From NCBI GenBank assembly GCA_002371495.1, contig DFIX01000016.1, positions 1 to 61,264 on the forward strand: a DNA stretch of 61,264 nt. The letters run 5' to 3'. The position numbers were made by a program, and so were the translations under genes. The stretch's first letter is position 1. Every line of letters begins with the position of its first letter. Below are positions 8,118 to 15,210 of this stretch, in pieces. Source of the stretch: Eggerthellaceae bacterium UBA3686 (GTDB lineage: Bacteria > Actinomycetota > Coriobacteriia > Coriobacteriales > Eggerthellaceae). Under the pieces are notes generated by a model. The model was not told where the DNA came from and searched no databases. It saw only the letters and a program-made list of their open reading frames with translations.

Positions 8118-8846
8118 ATGAGCGAAGAGAAACAAACCGCCGAAAAGCAGCCTTCCGGAAAACGCAAGAGCAAGAAGCTCGTGATAACCGGCATCGTCGT
8201 CGTTGCGTTAGTTGCTGTGGGCGTTGGCATGATGGTATGGCACGAGCAACCGAGCTTCTGCTCAACCATGTGTCATATCGAGCAAACGTACGTCGACAAC
8301 TACGCGCAGGACCAAAACGCACCGGGCACCGACAAGTACGGCCACGAGGTCTCCAACACCAACGCGATGATGGCCGTGCTGCACCGCAGCACCAAGGCCA
8401 CGGCCAAGCCCGAGCTCGTCTGCGTCGACTGCCACGTTCCCAATTTCGTGGAGCTCGCACACGACGGGATGAATTACGTCAGCGGCAGCTATCCGTTGCC
8501 ACGTGACGAGCGCTCTGCTTCGGGCCTCCAGTCCTGGGATGGCAAGACCGGCGAGAGCTTCTGCGCCAACGAGAACTGTCATGTGTATCTGCTCGGGGAC
8601 GACGGCAATCTCAGCTATGCGAAGCTGGCCGATTCCACGAAGACCCGCGCCTTCAACCCGCACGAGCAGCATCACCCGAACCTGTCGCTCGAGTGCACCG
8701 ATTGCCACAAGGGCCACCGTGCTTCCACGGTTGTATGCACCGGCTGCCACGAGCACGAGAACGTGGCCATCCCCGATGGCTGGCTGACCTACGACGAATC
8801 CGAGTCCCTGATGAAGGAGACGTTCCCTGGCGCCCAAGCCGCGTAA
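8118..8846 (+). CDS. nrfH: NrfH/NapC-family multiheme quinol dehydrogenase subunit
   Basis: This 242-residue membrane cytochrome would pass electrons from menaquinol to NrfA. A single transmembrane anchor spans about residues 20-41, followed by an outside heme domain. Five possible heme sites are visible: CSTMCH at 48-53, CVDCH 102-106, CANENCH 149-155, CTDCH 193-197 and CTGCH 207-211. The first has three residues between the cysteines and the third has four, unlike the usual two. Classic NrfH carries four hemes. AAAGGG precedes the ATG at 8118. Position after nrfA and the terminator behind it indicate a two-gene operon. The exact subfamily (NrfH, CymA or another NapC relative) is inferred from context. 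Confidence 0.85.
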   Translation: MSEEKQTAEKQPSGKRKSKKLVITGIVVVALVAVGVGMMVWHEQPSFCSTMCHIEQTYVDNYAQDQNAPGTDKYGHEVSNTNAMMAVLHRSTKATAKPELVCVDCHVPNFVELAHDGMNYVSGSYPLPRDERSASGLQSWDGKTGESFCANENCHVYLLGDDGNLSYAKLADSTKTRAFNPHEQHHPNLSLECTDCHKGHRASTVVCTGCHEHENVAIPDGWLTYDESESLMKETFPGAQAA

Positions 8847-8874
8847 GCGCATTCACGTAGGCGTCCCCAGCGAG

Positions 8875-8900
8875 CGCCCCCGCAAGGGGGCGTTTTCTTT
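8875..8900 (+). terminator. Intrinsic terminator of nrfA-nrfH
   Basis: A 7-bp stem CGCCCCC/GGGGGCG with a GCAA tetraloop (8875-8892) is followed by TTTTCTTT. It lies 28 bp after the nrfH stop. Confidence 0.9.
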
Positions 8901-8925
8901 GCGTTAGGATAAATAATGTCCCAAC

Positions 8926-9107
8926 GCCCGCAGGGCTGGCTGCCGGGACGCTTGCGGGCAAGCTGAGGCTAACCGCTCGTCGCTACGGCGCGGCAGCTGC
9001 GGGACTCGCGCCCTTCGGGCGCTCAGACAGTCCTCGCTCCCGCCGCACCTTCACTCCTCGCAGCCTCAGAAAGCCCCGCAAGCGTCCCGGCAGCCAGCCC
9101 TGCGGGC
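8926..9107. repeat. Long-arm hairpin element, family B, copy 1
   Basis: Perfect 33-bp arms lie at 8926-8958 (GCCCGCAGGG...CTTGCGGG) and 9075-9107. Inside, CTGAGGCT at 8963-8970 pairs with AGCCTCAG at 9062-9069, and an apical hairpin GCGCCC-TTC-GGGCGC sits at 9008-9022. The unpaired or core segments GGCTAACCGCTC, CGGCGCGGCAGC and CTCAGACAGTCCTCGCTCCC are shared with the copy at 18222-18494. All three stems differ in sequence between the copies but remain paired. The element fills much of the 604-bp gap between nrfH and ahcY. No open reading frame is apparent in it. Confidence 0.85.
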
Positions 9108-9174
9108 TTCGTCGACGGGGCATGGGGCTTACGGGTTGACGGAGGCGCCCAATGAATACGATAAAGAGCTAGAA

Positions 9175-9378
9175 GCTTGCAGGCGGCCAGACGGCATCCC
9201 GAACCTTCTGAGCGCCCCTCTTTCAACCGCGCGCATAAGAAAGCGGCAATGCAAGCAGGCGCCGTGGTCATCGAGTGGGAGAGCCAGCTTATCGCCTCCA
9301 ATCGCCGCTTTCTCTTGCGCGGTTGAAAGAGGGAATCAGCGCGAGGCGGTTCGGAATGCCGCCTGGCCGCCTGCAAGC
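9175..9378. repeat. Long imperfect hairpin, about 60-bp arms
   Basis: The left arm 9175-9234 (starting GCTTGCAGGCGGCCAG) pairs imperfectly with the right arm 9316-9378 (ending CTGGCCGCCTGCAAGC). Mismatches are concentrated in the middle of the arms. Within the 81-nt loop AGAAAGCGGC (9238-9247) pairs with GCCGCTTTCT (9304-9313). Its loop does not resemble families A or B, and no second copy was seen in the window. It stands 67 bp from the family B element, between the convergent nrfH and ahcY genes. Confidence 0.75.
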
Positions 9379-9450
9379 GGCGGGATAGGTGCGCAAACGA
9401 AGCGGACGCCCCGAAGGACGCCCGCATAACGCACATATGTTGAGAGCCGT

Positions 9451-10701
9451 TTAGAACTTCCAGGAGTTCATGTAGGCGATCTGCTCCTCGGTGAGGGTGT
9501 CGATTTCGATGCCGAGGGTTTCGAGCTTCACGCTGGCAACGCCGTCGTCGATTTCGGCGGGAACGTCGTAAACCTTGTTCTCGAGCTCGGAGGCGTGCTT
9601 GTACAAGTACTCGGCGGCGAGTGCCTGGTTGGCGAAGCTCATGTCCATGACGGATGCTGGATGACCTTCGGCGCAAGCGAGGTTGACCAGGCGGCCCTGG
9701 GCGAGCAGCACGATCTTGCGGCCGTCTTCGAGCGTGTACTCCTCGACGAGCGGCTTGAGCTCGACCTTGCCTGTGGAGTGCTCTTCGAGCCAGTTGATGT
9801 TGATTTCGGAATCGAAATGTCCGGAATTGCACAGGATGGCGCCGTCCTTCATGTTCTGGAACGCGGGGGCGTCGACCACGTTGCAGTCTCCCGTGACCGT
9901 GACCCATACGTCGCAGTACTTGGCGGCTTCCTCGGCCTTCATGACCTTGTAGCCCTCCATATGGGCCTCGAGCGCCTTCAGCGGGTCGACTTCGCAGATG
10001 ATGACGTCCATGCCCATGCCCTTGGCGCGAAGCGCCAGGCCGCTTCCACAGTAGCCGTAGCCCGAGATGACGATTGTGCGGCCGCACATCAGGCGGTTGG
10101 TGGCGCGGATGATGCCGTCGAGGGTCGACTGGCCCGTGCCGTAGTGGTTGTCGAAGCAGTGCTTGGTGTTGGCGTCGTTGATGTTGAAGACGGGGTAGCC
10201 GAGCGTGCCCTCGGCGGCCATGGCGGCCAGGCGCACGACGCCGGTCGTGGTCTCTTCGGTGCCGCCGATGACGCCGGCGAGCTTCTCGGTGAAGCGCGTG
10301 TGCAGGGCGGTGTCGAGGTCGGCCCCGTCGTCCATGATGATTTGCGGGTCGGTGGCTACGACGGCCTCGATGTGCTTGTTGTAGGTCTCGGCGTCTTCGC
10401 CGGCGATGGCATGAACGTCCACGCCGAAGTCGCGCACGAGCGAGGCGGCCGTGTCGTCCTGGGTGGAAAGCGGGTTGCTGGCGCACAGTGTGACCTTCGC
10501 GCCCGACGCCACGAGTGCACGCATGAGGTTGGCGGTCTCGGTGGTCACGTGCATGCAGGCGCCGATGCGCACGCCGTCGAGGGGCTTCTCGGCTTCGAAG
10601 CGCTCGCGGATGCGGGTCAGAACCGGCATATCGCGCTCGGCCCATAGGATTCTTGCGAGCCCGGCGTCAGCCAGCTCGATATCTTTGATTTCGTACGACA
10701 T
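9451..10701 (-). CDS. ahcY: Adenosylhomocysteinase
   Basis: This 416-residue NAD-dependent enzyme splits S-adenosylhomocysteine into adenosine and homocysteine, removing the product inhibitor of methyltransferases. The NAD-binding Rossmann motif GYGYCGSGLALRAKG and the flanking SGHFDSEIN segment identify it clearly. The C-terminus ends YMNSWKF rather than the KPDHYRY of many homologues, as in the shorter bacterial form. The ATG at 10701 follows GGAGGAATTC, a strong ribosome site, so the longer reading frame reaching 10776 is rejected. It stands alone. The homocysteine it makes could feed the methyltransferase gene at 21385. Confidence 0.96.
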   Translation of the reverse strand: MSYEIKDIELADAGLARILWAERDMPVLTRIRERFEAEKPLDGVRIGACMHVTTETANLMRALVASGAKVTLCASNPLSTQDDTAASLVRDFGVDVHAIAGEDAETYNKHIEAVVATDPQIIMDDGADLDTALHTRFTEKLAGVIGGTEETTTGVVRLAAMAAEGTLGYPVFNINDANTKHCFDNHYGTGQSTLDGIIRATNRLMCGRTIVISGYGYCGSGLALRAKGMGMDVIICEVDPLKALEAHMEGYKVMKAEEAAKYCDVWVTVTGDCNVVDAPAFQNMKDGAILCNSGHFDSEININWLEEHSTGKVELKPLVEEYTLEDGRKIVLLAQGRLVNLACAEGHPASVMDMSFANQALAAEYLYKHASELENKVYDVPAEIDDGVASVKLETLGIEIDTLTEEQIAYMNSWKF

Positions 10702-10907
10702 GAATTCCTCCGTTTCGGTTAACGTGCAGGACGAGGGTACCACCTGTGCGGATTTACACATTTGCGAATACATCATCTAGCTAAAACCATCGCATTCGTT
10801 GTGCAAAATGACGTCTGGTATGTGCGAAGTTGATGGAGATAATTTGGGAAATGGTTTCAAAATGAGCTTAGAGCTGGGCATATGCGTTTTGTAACCGAAA
10901 CCTTGGG

Positions 10908-10934
10908 TTGACAAGCGATTCGAGCGGCTATAAT
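10908..10934 (+). promoter_or_regulatory. Sigma70-type promoter of the glycosyltransferase gene
   Basis: Consensus -35 TTGACA at 10908-10913 and -10 TATAAT at 10929-10934 are separated by 15 bp, shorter than the ideal 17. Transcription would start near 10941, leaving a leader of about 115 nt before the TTG start at 11056. The rest of the 354-bp gap (10702-10907) is AT-rich and shows no gene. Confidence 0.6.
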
Positions 10935-10960
10935 TCGCAAGGCTCGTTTTATATGGGCAA

Positions 10961-11040
10961 ACGCGCTGGGAGGTGCGCGTTACGGGAAGGGAAGGGCCGG
11001 CACCCTTAGCTGAACGCCGGTAGCCGCGCATGCGGCGCAT
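10961..11040 (+). other. Structured 5' leader of the glycosyltransferase mRNA
   Basis: AACGCGC-TGGGAGGT-GCGCGTT forms a 7-bp hairpin at about 10960-10981. Downstream, AAGGG-CCGGCA-CCCTT and CCGGC...GCCGG (about 10987-11024) are mutually exclusive stems, a pattern common in regulatory leaders. A further CCGC/GCGG hairpin lies near 11026-11037. No known riboswitch class was matched by eye. Confidence 0.4.
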
Positions 11041-11055
11041 ACGAAGAGGGAAGCT

Positions 11056-12375
11056 TTGACAGACCAGTTTTTCTCGACGATATCGTTTGTCGATATCTTC
11101 AATTTCAGCGTGTTCCTCGCTTTCACCATCTGCTACGCCTATCAGCTGTTCTACGTTTTCAACGTGCTCGTGACCAAGCCCCGCACGCTTACGGCGAAGA
11201 AGAACCACCGCTACGCCGTCCTGATTTCGGCTCGCAACGAAAGCGCGGTCATCGGAAACCTGATTCATTCAATCAAGGTGCAGAACTACCCCGCAGAGCT
11301 CATAGACGTGTTCGTCGTGGCCGACAACTGCACCGACAACACGGCTGAAATCGCCGAAGAGGCAGGGGCAATCGTTTTCCGGCGCTTCAACGACAAACTC
11401 ATCGGCAAGGGCTACGCGCTCGACTTCTGCATCAAGGCGATTCGCGCGCAGTATGCCGACCGCGGTTACGAGGCCTATTTCGTCTTCGATGCCGACAACG
11501 TGCTCGACGTGAATTACTTCCGCGAGATGAACAAGACCTTCGACAACGGCGCCAAAGCCTCGACGAGCTACCGCAATTCCAAGAACTACGACTCCAACTG
11601 GATCTCGGCGGGCTATGCTACCTGGTTCTTGCGCGAGGCCAAATTCCTCAGCCAGGCGCGTCTGAACCTCAACACGAGCTGCGCCATTTCGGGCACCGGC
11701 TTCTTCATCTCGGCCGATATCATCGATCGTGTCGGCGGATGGAAGTGGCACCTGCTGACCGAGGACATCGAGTTCTCGACGTCGAGCATCATCGACGGCA
11801 TTCGCATCTCGTACTGTCCGACGGCGGTGCTCTACGACGAACAGCCCATTACGTTCCGCGATTCGTGGAACCAGCGATTCCGCTGGGCGAAGGGCTTCTA
11901 CCAGGTGTTCGGCAAATATGCTGGCGGCCTGGTGAAGGGCATCTTCACGCAGTCCAAGGGCCATCGGTTCGCATGCTACGATATGCTCATGACCATTTCT
12001 CCCGCCATGCTTCTGACGGTTATCTCGATCGTGTTCAACGCCGCCATCCTGGTGCTGGGCCTGACGGGCGCCATGTCGACGGGCGTGATGGTGGCCTCGT
12101 CGCTCTCGTCGATTTCGTTCTGCCTGCTGAGCTACATCATGTTCATGTTCACGCTCGGCGTGCTGACCACCTTTGTCGAGTGGGATTCGATCCATTCGAC
12201 GGCCGGCAAGAAAATCCGCTACATGTTCACGTTCCCGCTGTTCATGCTGACCTACATTCCCATTGCGCTGGTCGCGCTTGTGAAGAAGGCCGAATGGAAG
12301 CCCATCAAGCACTCCATCGCCGTCAGCGTCGAGGACATCGACGAGGCGCGCCAGAAGGGCGTGGCGGTTCGCTAA
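11056..12375 (+). CDS. Family 2 processive-type glycosyltransferase, membrane bound
   Basis: This 439-residue protein has one N-terminal transmembrane helix (about residues 10-35), a cytoplasmic GT2 domain and several C-terminal helices (about 310-415). The D,D,D,QxxRW signature of beta-polysaccharide synthases is visible: VADNCTDN near 90, FDADN near 144, TEDIE near 235 and QRFRW near 273. Relatives make and extrude beta-linked chains such as cellulose, chitin oligomers or poly-N-acetylglucosamine, or add sugars to lipids. The start is TTG at 11056, behind GAGGGAAG. It is a single-gene unit with its own promoter and terminator. The sugar and acceptor cannot be told from sequence alone. Confidence 0.88.
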   Translation: MTDQFFSTISFVDIFNFSVFLAFTICYAYQLFYVFNVLVTKPRTLTAKKNHRYAVLISARNESAVIGNLIHSIKVQNYPAELIDVFVVADNCTDNTAEIAEEAGAIVFRRFNDKLIGKGYALDFCIKAIRAQYADRGYEAYFVFDADNVLDVNYFREMNKTFDNGAKASTSYRNSKNYDSNWISAGYATWFLREAKFLSQARLNLNTSCAISGTGFFISADIIDRVGGWKWHLLTEDIEFSTSSIIDGIRISYCPTAVLYDEQPITFRDSWNQRFRWAKGFYQVFGKYAGGLVKGIFTQSKGHRFACYDMLMTISPAMLLTVISIVFNAAILVLGLTGAMSTGVMVASSLSSISFCLLSYIMFMFTLGVLTTFVEWDSIHSTAGKKIRYMFTFPLFMLTYIPIALVALVKKAEWKPIKHSIAVSVEDIDEARQKGVAVR

Positions 12376-12400
12376 CGGTTTGCAGGCTTTGCTTTAGCTG

Positions 12401-12432
12401 GCGGCGGGAGATTCTCCCGCCGCTTTTTGTTT
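12401..12432 (+). terminator. Intrinsic terminator after the glycosyltransferase gene
   Basis: A 10-bp stem GCGGCGGGAG/CTCCCGCCGC with an ATT loop is followed by TTTTTGTTT, 25 bp after the stop codon. Confidence 0.93.
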
Positions 12433-12614
12433 AGCATTCCAATGCATGAGGGCGGTCGCATTCCTTTGCTCTATGGCTTGCGGTTTCCTATGACGGCCTG
12501 AATGTGAAACCAGGCGTGCAGTAGTCCCAATGGGGTTTTTGGGCAAGGTTTTGGGGAGCACTATGACGTATCGCGTCGGGTTGCTGGGAAACCTCGGCTT
12601 GGTAGCATGCGGCT

Positions 12615-13343
12615 ATGGGCATGGGGAAAGGCATAGCGCTGATAGCGAACATGGCTGCTGAGGCAGCCGCCGAGACGTTATGGCCTACCAGGTGCGCGAT
12701 CTGCGATGCTCCCGGCGTGGTACTGTGCGAGCGGTGCCGTCGCAATCTGCCGTTCCTCGATTGGTGGCGCGCATGCCGCAGGTGCGGATCGCCTTACGGG
12801 CTCGTGCAGTGCGATCTGTGCAATCCAGTGTCGCTTTCGCGCATGGGTGTCAAGCAACTGCCGTTCGCCTCGTGTGCGAGCGCCGTGCTGTTCACGGGCG
12901 ATACCGGACAGCTCGTGCGCGTGTTCAAAGACCAAGGCGAACAGCGCCTCGCGCCCGAGATGGCCCGCCTTATGATTCGCGTGGTGCCCCCGGATTGGCA
13001 GATTGACGCGCTGACCTTCGTGCCTGCCACGCTCGTCGCCTTCAGGAACCGTGGCTACGACCACGCAGAGCTTCTAGCGCAGTCCTTGTCAGGTCTGCTC
13101 GGGCTTCCTTGCGAACGGACGCTTCAGCGCCCGCGGTCCCGTGATCAGCGCGGTCTCTCGGCTGCAGGCCGCATCCGAAACCTGTCAGGCAGCTTCGCAT
13201 TGCGCCAAGGTACGCTTGCGCACGGCCGTTACCTGCTTGTCGACGACGTCTTCACCACAGGAGCGACGCTCTGCGCCGCCAGCCAGGCTTTGCTCGCATC
13301 AGGCGCGACCGAAGTCCGCTGCCTCACCTTCGCCCGCGTGTAA
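12615..13343 (+). CDS. comF: ComF family phosphoribosyltransferase-like protein
   Basis: This 242-residue protein has an N-terminal double zinc ribbon (CAICDAPG..LCERC and CRRCGSP..QCDLC, about residues 30-75) and a C-terminal phosphoribosyltransferase-type domain with the PRPP loop LLVDDVFTTGAT near 212. ComF proteins assist DNA uptake or single-strand handling during transformation in several bacteria. No other competence gene is nearby, so its role here is uncertain. The start is ambiguous: ATGs at 12615, 12621 and 12651 are all possible and none has a clear ribosome site. It ends 57 bp before a family A repeat pair; TTACCC...GGGTAA at 13357-13382 could form a small hairpin. Confidence 0.88.
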   Translation: MGMGKGIALIANMAAEAAAETLWPTRCAICDAPGVVLCERCRRNLPFLDWWRACRRCGSPYGLVQCDLCNPVSLSRMGVKQLPFASCASAVLFTGDTGQLVRVFKDQGEQRLAPEMARLMIRVVPPDWQIDALTFVPATLVAFRNRGYDHAELLAQSLSGLLGLPCERTLQRPRSRDQRGLSAAGRIRNLSGSFALRQGTLAHGRYLLVDDVFTTGATLCAASQALLASGATEVRCLTFARV

Positions 13344-13400
13344 CCCCGCAAACCCGTTACCCAACGATACAGCTCAGGGTAATTGGGCGAAGGCTTCTTA

Positions 13401-13694
13401 TCCCACCGCGTTCCTGCTGGTAGGGGCGCGCTCCGGCTTGGCTTCGCCTAAACCTAAGTGAAAATACAGGAACAGTGGCTGCAGAATCGCCGGAGTCACG
13501 CCCCTACCAGCAGGAACGCTTCGTTGACTTGAAACAGCTAGGATTACGCGTTACATTCGGATCCATCGTCAACGAAGCGTTTCCGCAGGCGGTAGCGTGA
13601 CTCCGGCGATTCTGCAGGCACAAGCTTCCTAAATACACATAGGTTAGCCGAAGCCAAGCCGGAGCGCGCTACCGCCTGCGGAAACGCGGTGGGA
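13401..13694. repeat. Family A composite element, copy 1 (two inverted hairpins)
   Basis: Two hairpin units face each other between terminal repeats TCCCACC (13401-13407) and GGTGGGA (13688-13694). Unit 1 has perfect 21-bp arms at 13408-13428 (GCGTTCCTG...AGGGGCG) and 13499-13519 around a 70-nt core. Unit 2 has perfect 21-bp arms at 13577-13597 (GCGTTTCCG...GTAGCG) and 13667-13687 around a 69-nt core in the opposite direction. The arms of the two units differ, while the cores share CTCCGGCTTGGCTTCG, TGCAGAATCGCCGGAG and an AACCTA/TAGGTT stretch. CTTCGTTGAC and GTCAACGAAG flank the 57-nt spacer. It lies in the 845-bp gene-free stretch 13344-14188. Confidence 0.9.
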
Positions 13695-13989
13695 TGGTGG
13701 CGATTACCAACCAATCGCCCGCTGGGTAACGGGCTTATCGAGCGCGATGGGCTACAAGCCTGCTGTGCGGAGCGGGCAGCCAATCGGTTTCTGTGGCGAA
13801 AGCGTAGCCGAAGCGGGCTAAGAAGCACTTCGCAGTTGCAATCTGCTAAACTAAACCGTTGTTTCTTTCGGGTCTGTAGTTGCGGGGCGTTCGCGCCCTC
13901 AGTCCATGGCAGATGCGGTCGAAAGGATCCACGTAAACCAGGGGGCAACCTTCTGGCGAGCACGGCGCATTCTAGAGGTAAGACGCATC

Positions 13990-14180
13990 GCCCGTTGATG
14001 CGCGACATGGTGTCGCGGCGGGCGAGAGGGTGATGGTGCAAAGCTCAGCCCCGATGCGCGGGTGTGGGGTCGAAAACTAGGTCAGCCGGAAGAAACGACC
14101 TATACGTATGAGAGCAAGCTGGCGTTTGTGCGGCGCCAGCTTAGGGGCCAGGGCGCCACGGCGCTTTTTGGGGACGGAGG
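13990..14180 (+). other. Structured 5' leader of the solute-binding protein gene
   Basis: The 190 nt before the lipoprotein gene are rich in paired segments: GCGAC-ATGGT-GTCGC near 14002, TAGGTC/GACCTA near 14080-14103, AAGCTGGCG/CGCCAGCTT at about 14115-14141, and GCGC-CACG-GCGC followed by TTTTT near 14154-14170, a terminator-like end just before the ribosome site. The segment GAGAGGGTGATGGTGCAAAG recalls the end of T-box stem I, but the canonical TGGNACCGCG antiterminator bulge is absent. A cobalamin riboswitch was also considered and not supported. A regulatory leader is likely; its class is unknown. Confidence 0.4.
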
Positions 14181-14188
14181 ACCGCAAG

Positions 14189-15043
14189 ATGAATCGTGCG
14201 AAGATTGCCATGTTGGTGTGCGCTGTCGTCGCTTGTGCGAGCTTGCTGCTCGCTGGTTGCCAGACGCAGACGTATACGCCTCCTGCCAAGTCGCAGACAG
14301 TCTCGTCTGCTGCGCTGGGCAAAGACGGCACGCTGCGCGTGGGGGTCAACGCCGCATCCGCGCCGCTTGCGGGCAAGGCTTCGGGTTCGTCCCGCATCGT
14401 GGGCATCGACGTGGATGTCGCCGCGTACCTTGCTGACCAGCTCGGTTGCAAGGTGGAGGTTACCGACGTGGGCAACGATCCGGCTGCGGCCCTTTCCAAC
14501 GGCACCGTCGACGTGGTGCTTGGCGTCGACTCGTCCGAAGAAGGCGCCAAGTATTGGCGCTCGAACCCCTACATTCAGACGGGTGTCGCCCTCTTCGGCA
14601 CGACTGCCGAAACCTCGATTCCCACTGCCGATTCGGCTCCGAAGGTGGCAGCGCAGGCTTCGTCGAAGAGCTCGTGGCGCGTCACCAACCTGTTCGGTGA
14701 TGATTCGCTCGTGTCGCAGGAGGACCTGAAGTCGGCTTTCGTAGCCATGGACCAGGGCACTGTCCGTTACGTGGCAGCCGATGCGGTCATCGGCACCTAC
14801 GTGGCGTTCACCAACAATTTCGACGACAAGATCATCGCTTTGCTCCAGGATCCCAGCGGATACTGCGCAGCGGTGTCGGAATCGAACGCTGAGCTGCAAA
14901 ACGCCATCTCGGGCGCCATGGATTCGCTGAACTCCGGCGGCATGATTAACATCATCGAGGCGAAATGGCTTGGCTCGTCGATGAACCTTTCCGATATCAC
15001 GGTCGTCAAGAGCGCCGCTTCCGACTCCAAGAAGAAGAGCTAA
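14189..15043 (+). CDS. Solute-binding lipoprotein, amino-acid ABC transporter family 3 type
   Basis: This protein of about 284 residues begins with a lipoprotein signal peptide (MNRAKIAML...) whose lipobox LAGC puts the modified Cys near residue 22. The mature part starts a type 3 periplasmic-binding fold with LRVGVNAASAP and VGIDVDVAAYLADQLG, the pattern of amino-acid receptors. It would sit on the outer membrane face and hand substrate to an ABC permease. No permease or ATPase gene is adjacent, so it is an orphan receptor or works with a distant transporter. ATG 14189 is preceded by GGAGG at a good distance; longer in-frame starts upstream would disrupt the signal peptide. Expression may be controlled by the structured leader. 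Confidence 0.85.
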   Translation: MNRAKIAMLVCAVVACASLLLAGCQTQTYTPPAKSQTVSSAALGKDGTLRVGVNAASAPLAGKASGSSRIVGIDVDVAAYLADQLGCKVEVTDVGNDPAAALSNGTVDVVLGVDSSEEGAKYWRSNPYIQTGVALFGTTAETSIPTADSAPKVAAQASSKSSWRVTNLFGDDSLVSQEDLKSAFVAMDQGTVRYVAADAVIGTYVAFTNNFDDKIIALLQDPSGYCAAVSESNAELQNAISGAMDSLNSGGMINIIEAKWLGSSMNLSDITVVKSAASDSKKKS

Positions 15044-15089
15044 GGACCGCGTTGACGAGCGCATGCGAGTAGCGTGCTTTCCATGAACA

Positions 15090-15130
15090 AAAGGCCCTGC
15101 TGTCCGATTGGTCAGCAGGGCCTTTCTTCG
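15090..15130. terminator. Bidirectional terminator between convergent genes
   Basis: AAAGGCCCTGCTG at 15090-15102 pairs perfectly with CAGCAGGGCCTTT at 15113-15125 around a 10-nt loop. The A/T ends supply a short T-run in both directions, serving the binding-protein gene on the left and the protease gene on the right. The remaining 80 bp before 15211 show nothing. Confidence 0.88.
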
Positions 15131-15210
15131 CCTGGCCGAACGTTTGGGCCGATGCCAATCGGTTATTGTGCAGGGAACTGATTGGCTGTCGCGGCGGGCT
15201 CAGCTTGGGT

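Noticed and set aside
13401..13694. CRISPR array or integron attC sites as explanation of the repeated hairpins
   Set aside because: Repeats are not regularly spaced direct repeats with spacers. The loop is conserved and the arms vary, opposite to CRISPR, and the attC RYYYAAC/GTTRRRY boxes were not found.
14030..14110. Cobalamin riboswitch
   Set aside because: GGTGCAAA and GCCCCGATGCG recall parts of it, but the GCCACTGT-like core and the B12 box CAGGAGACCTGCC are missing.
14020..14180. Definite T-box leader
   Set aside because: The stem I-like tail is suggestive only; no TGGNACCGCG antiterminator sequence is present, so it is kept as an unclassified leader.
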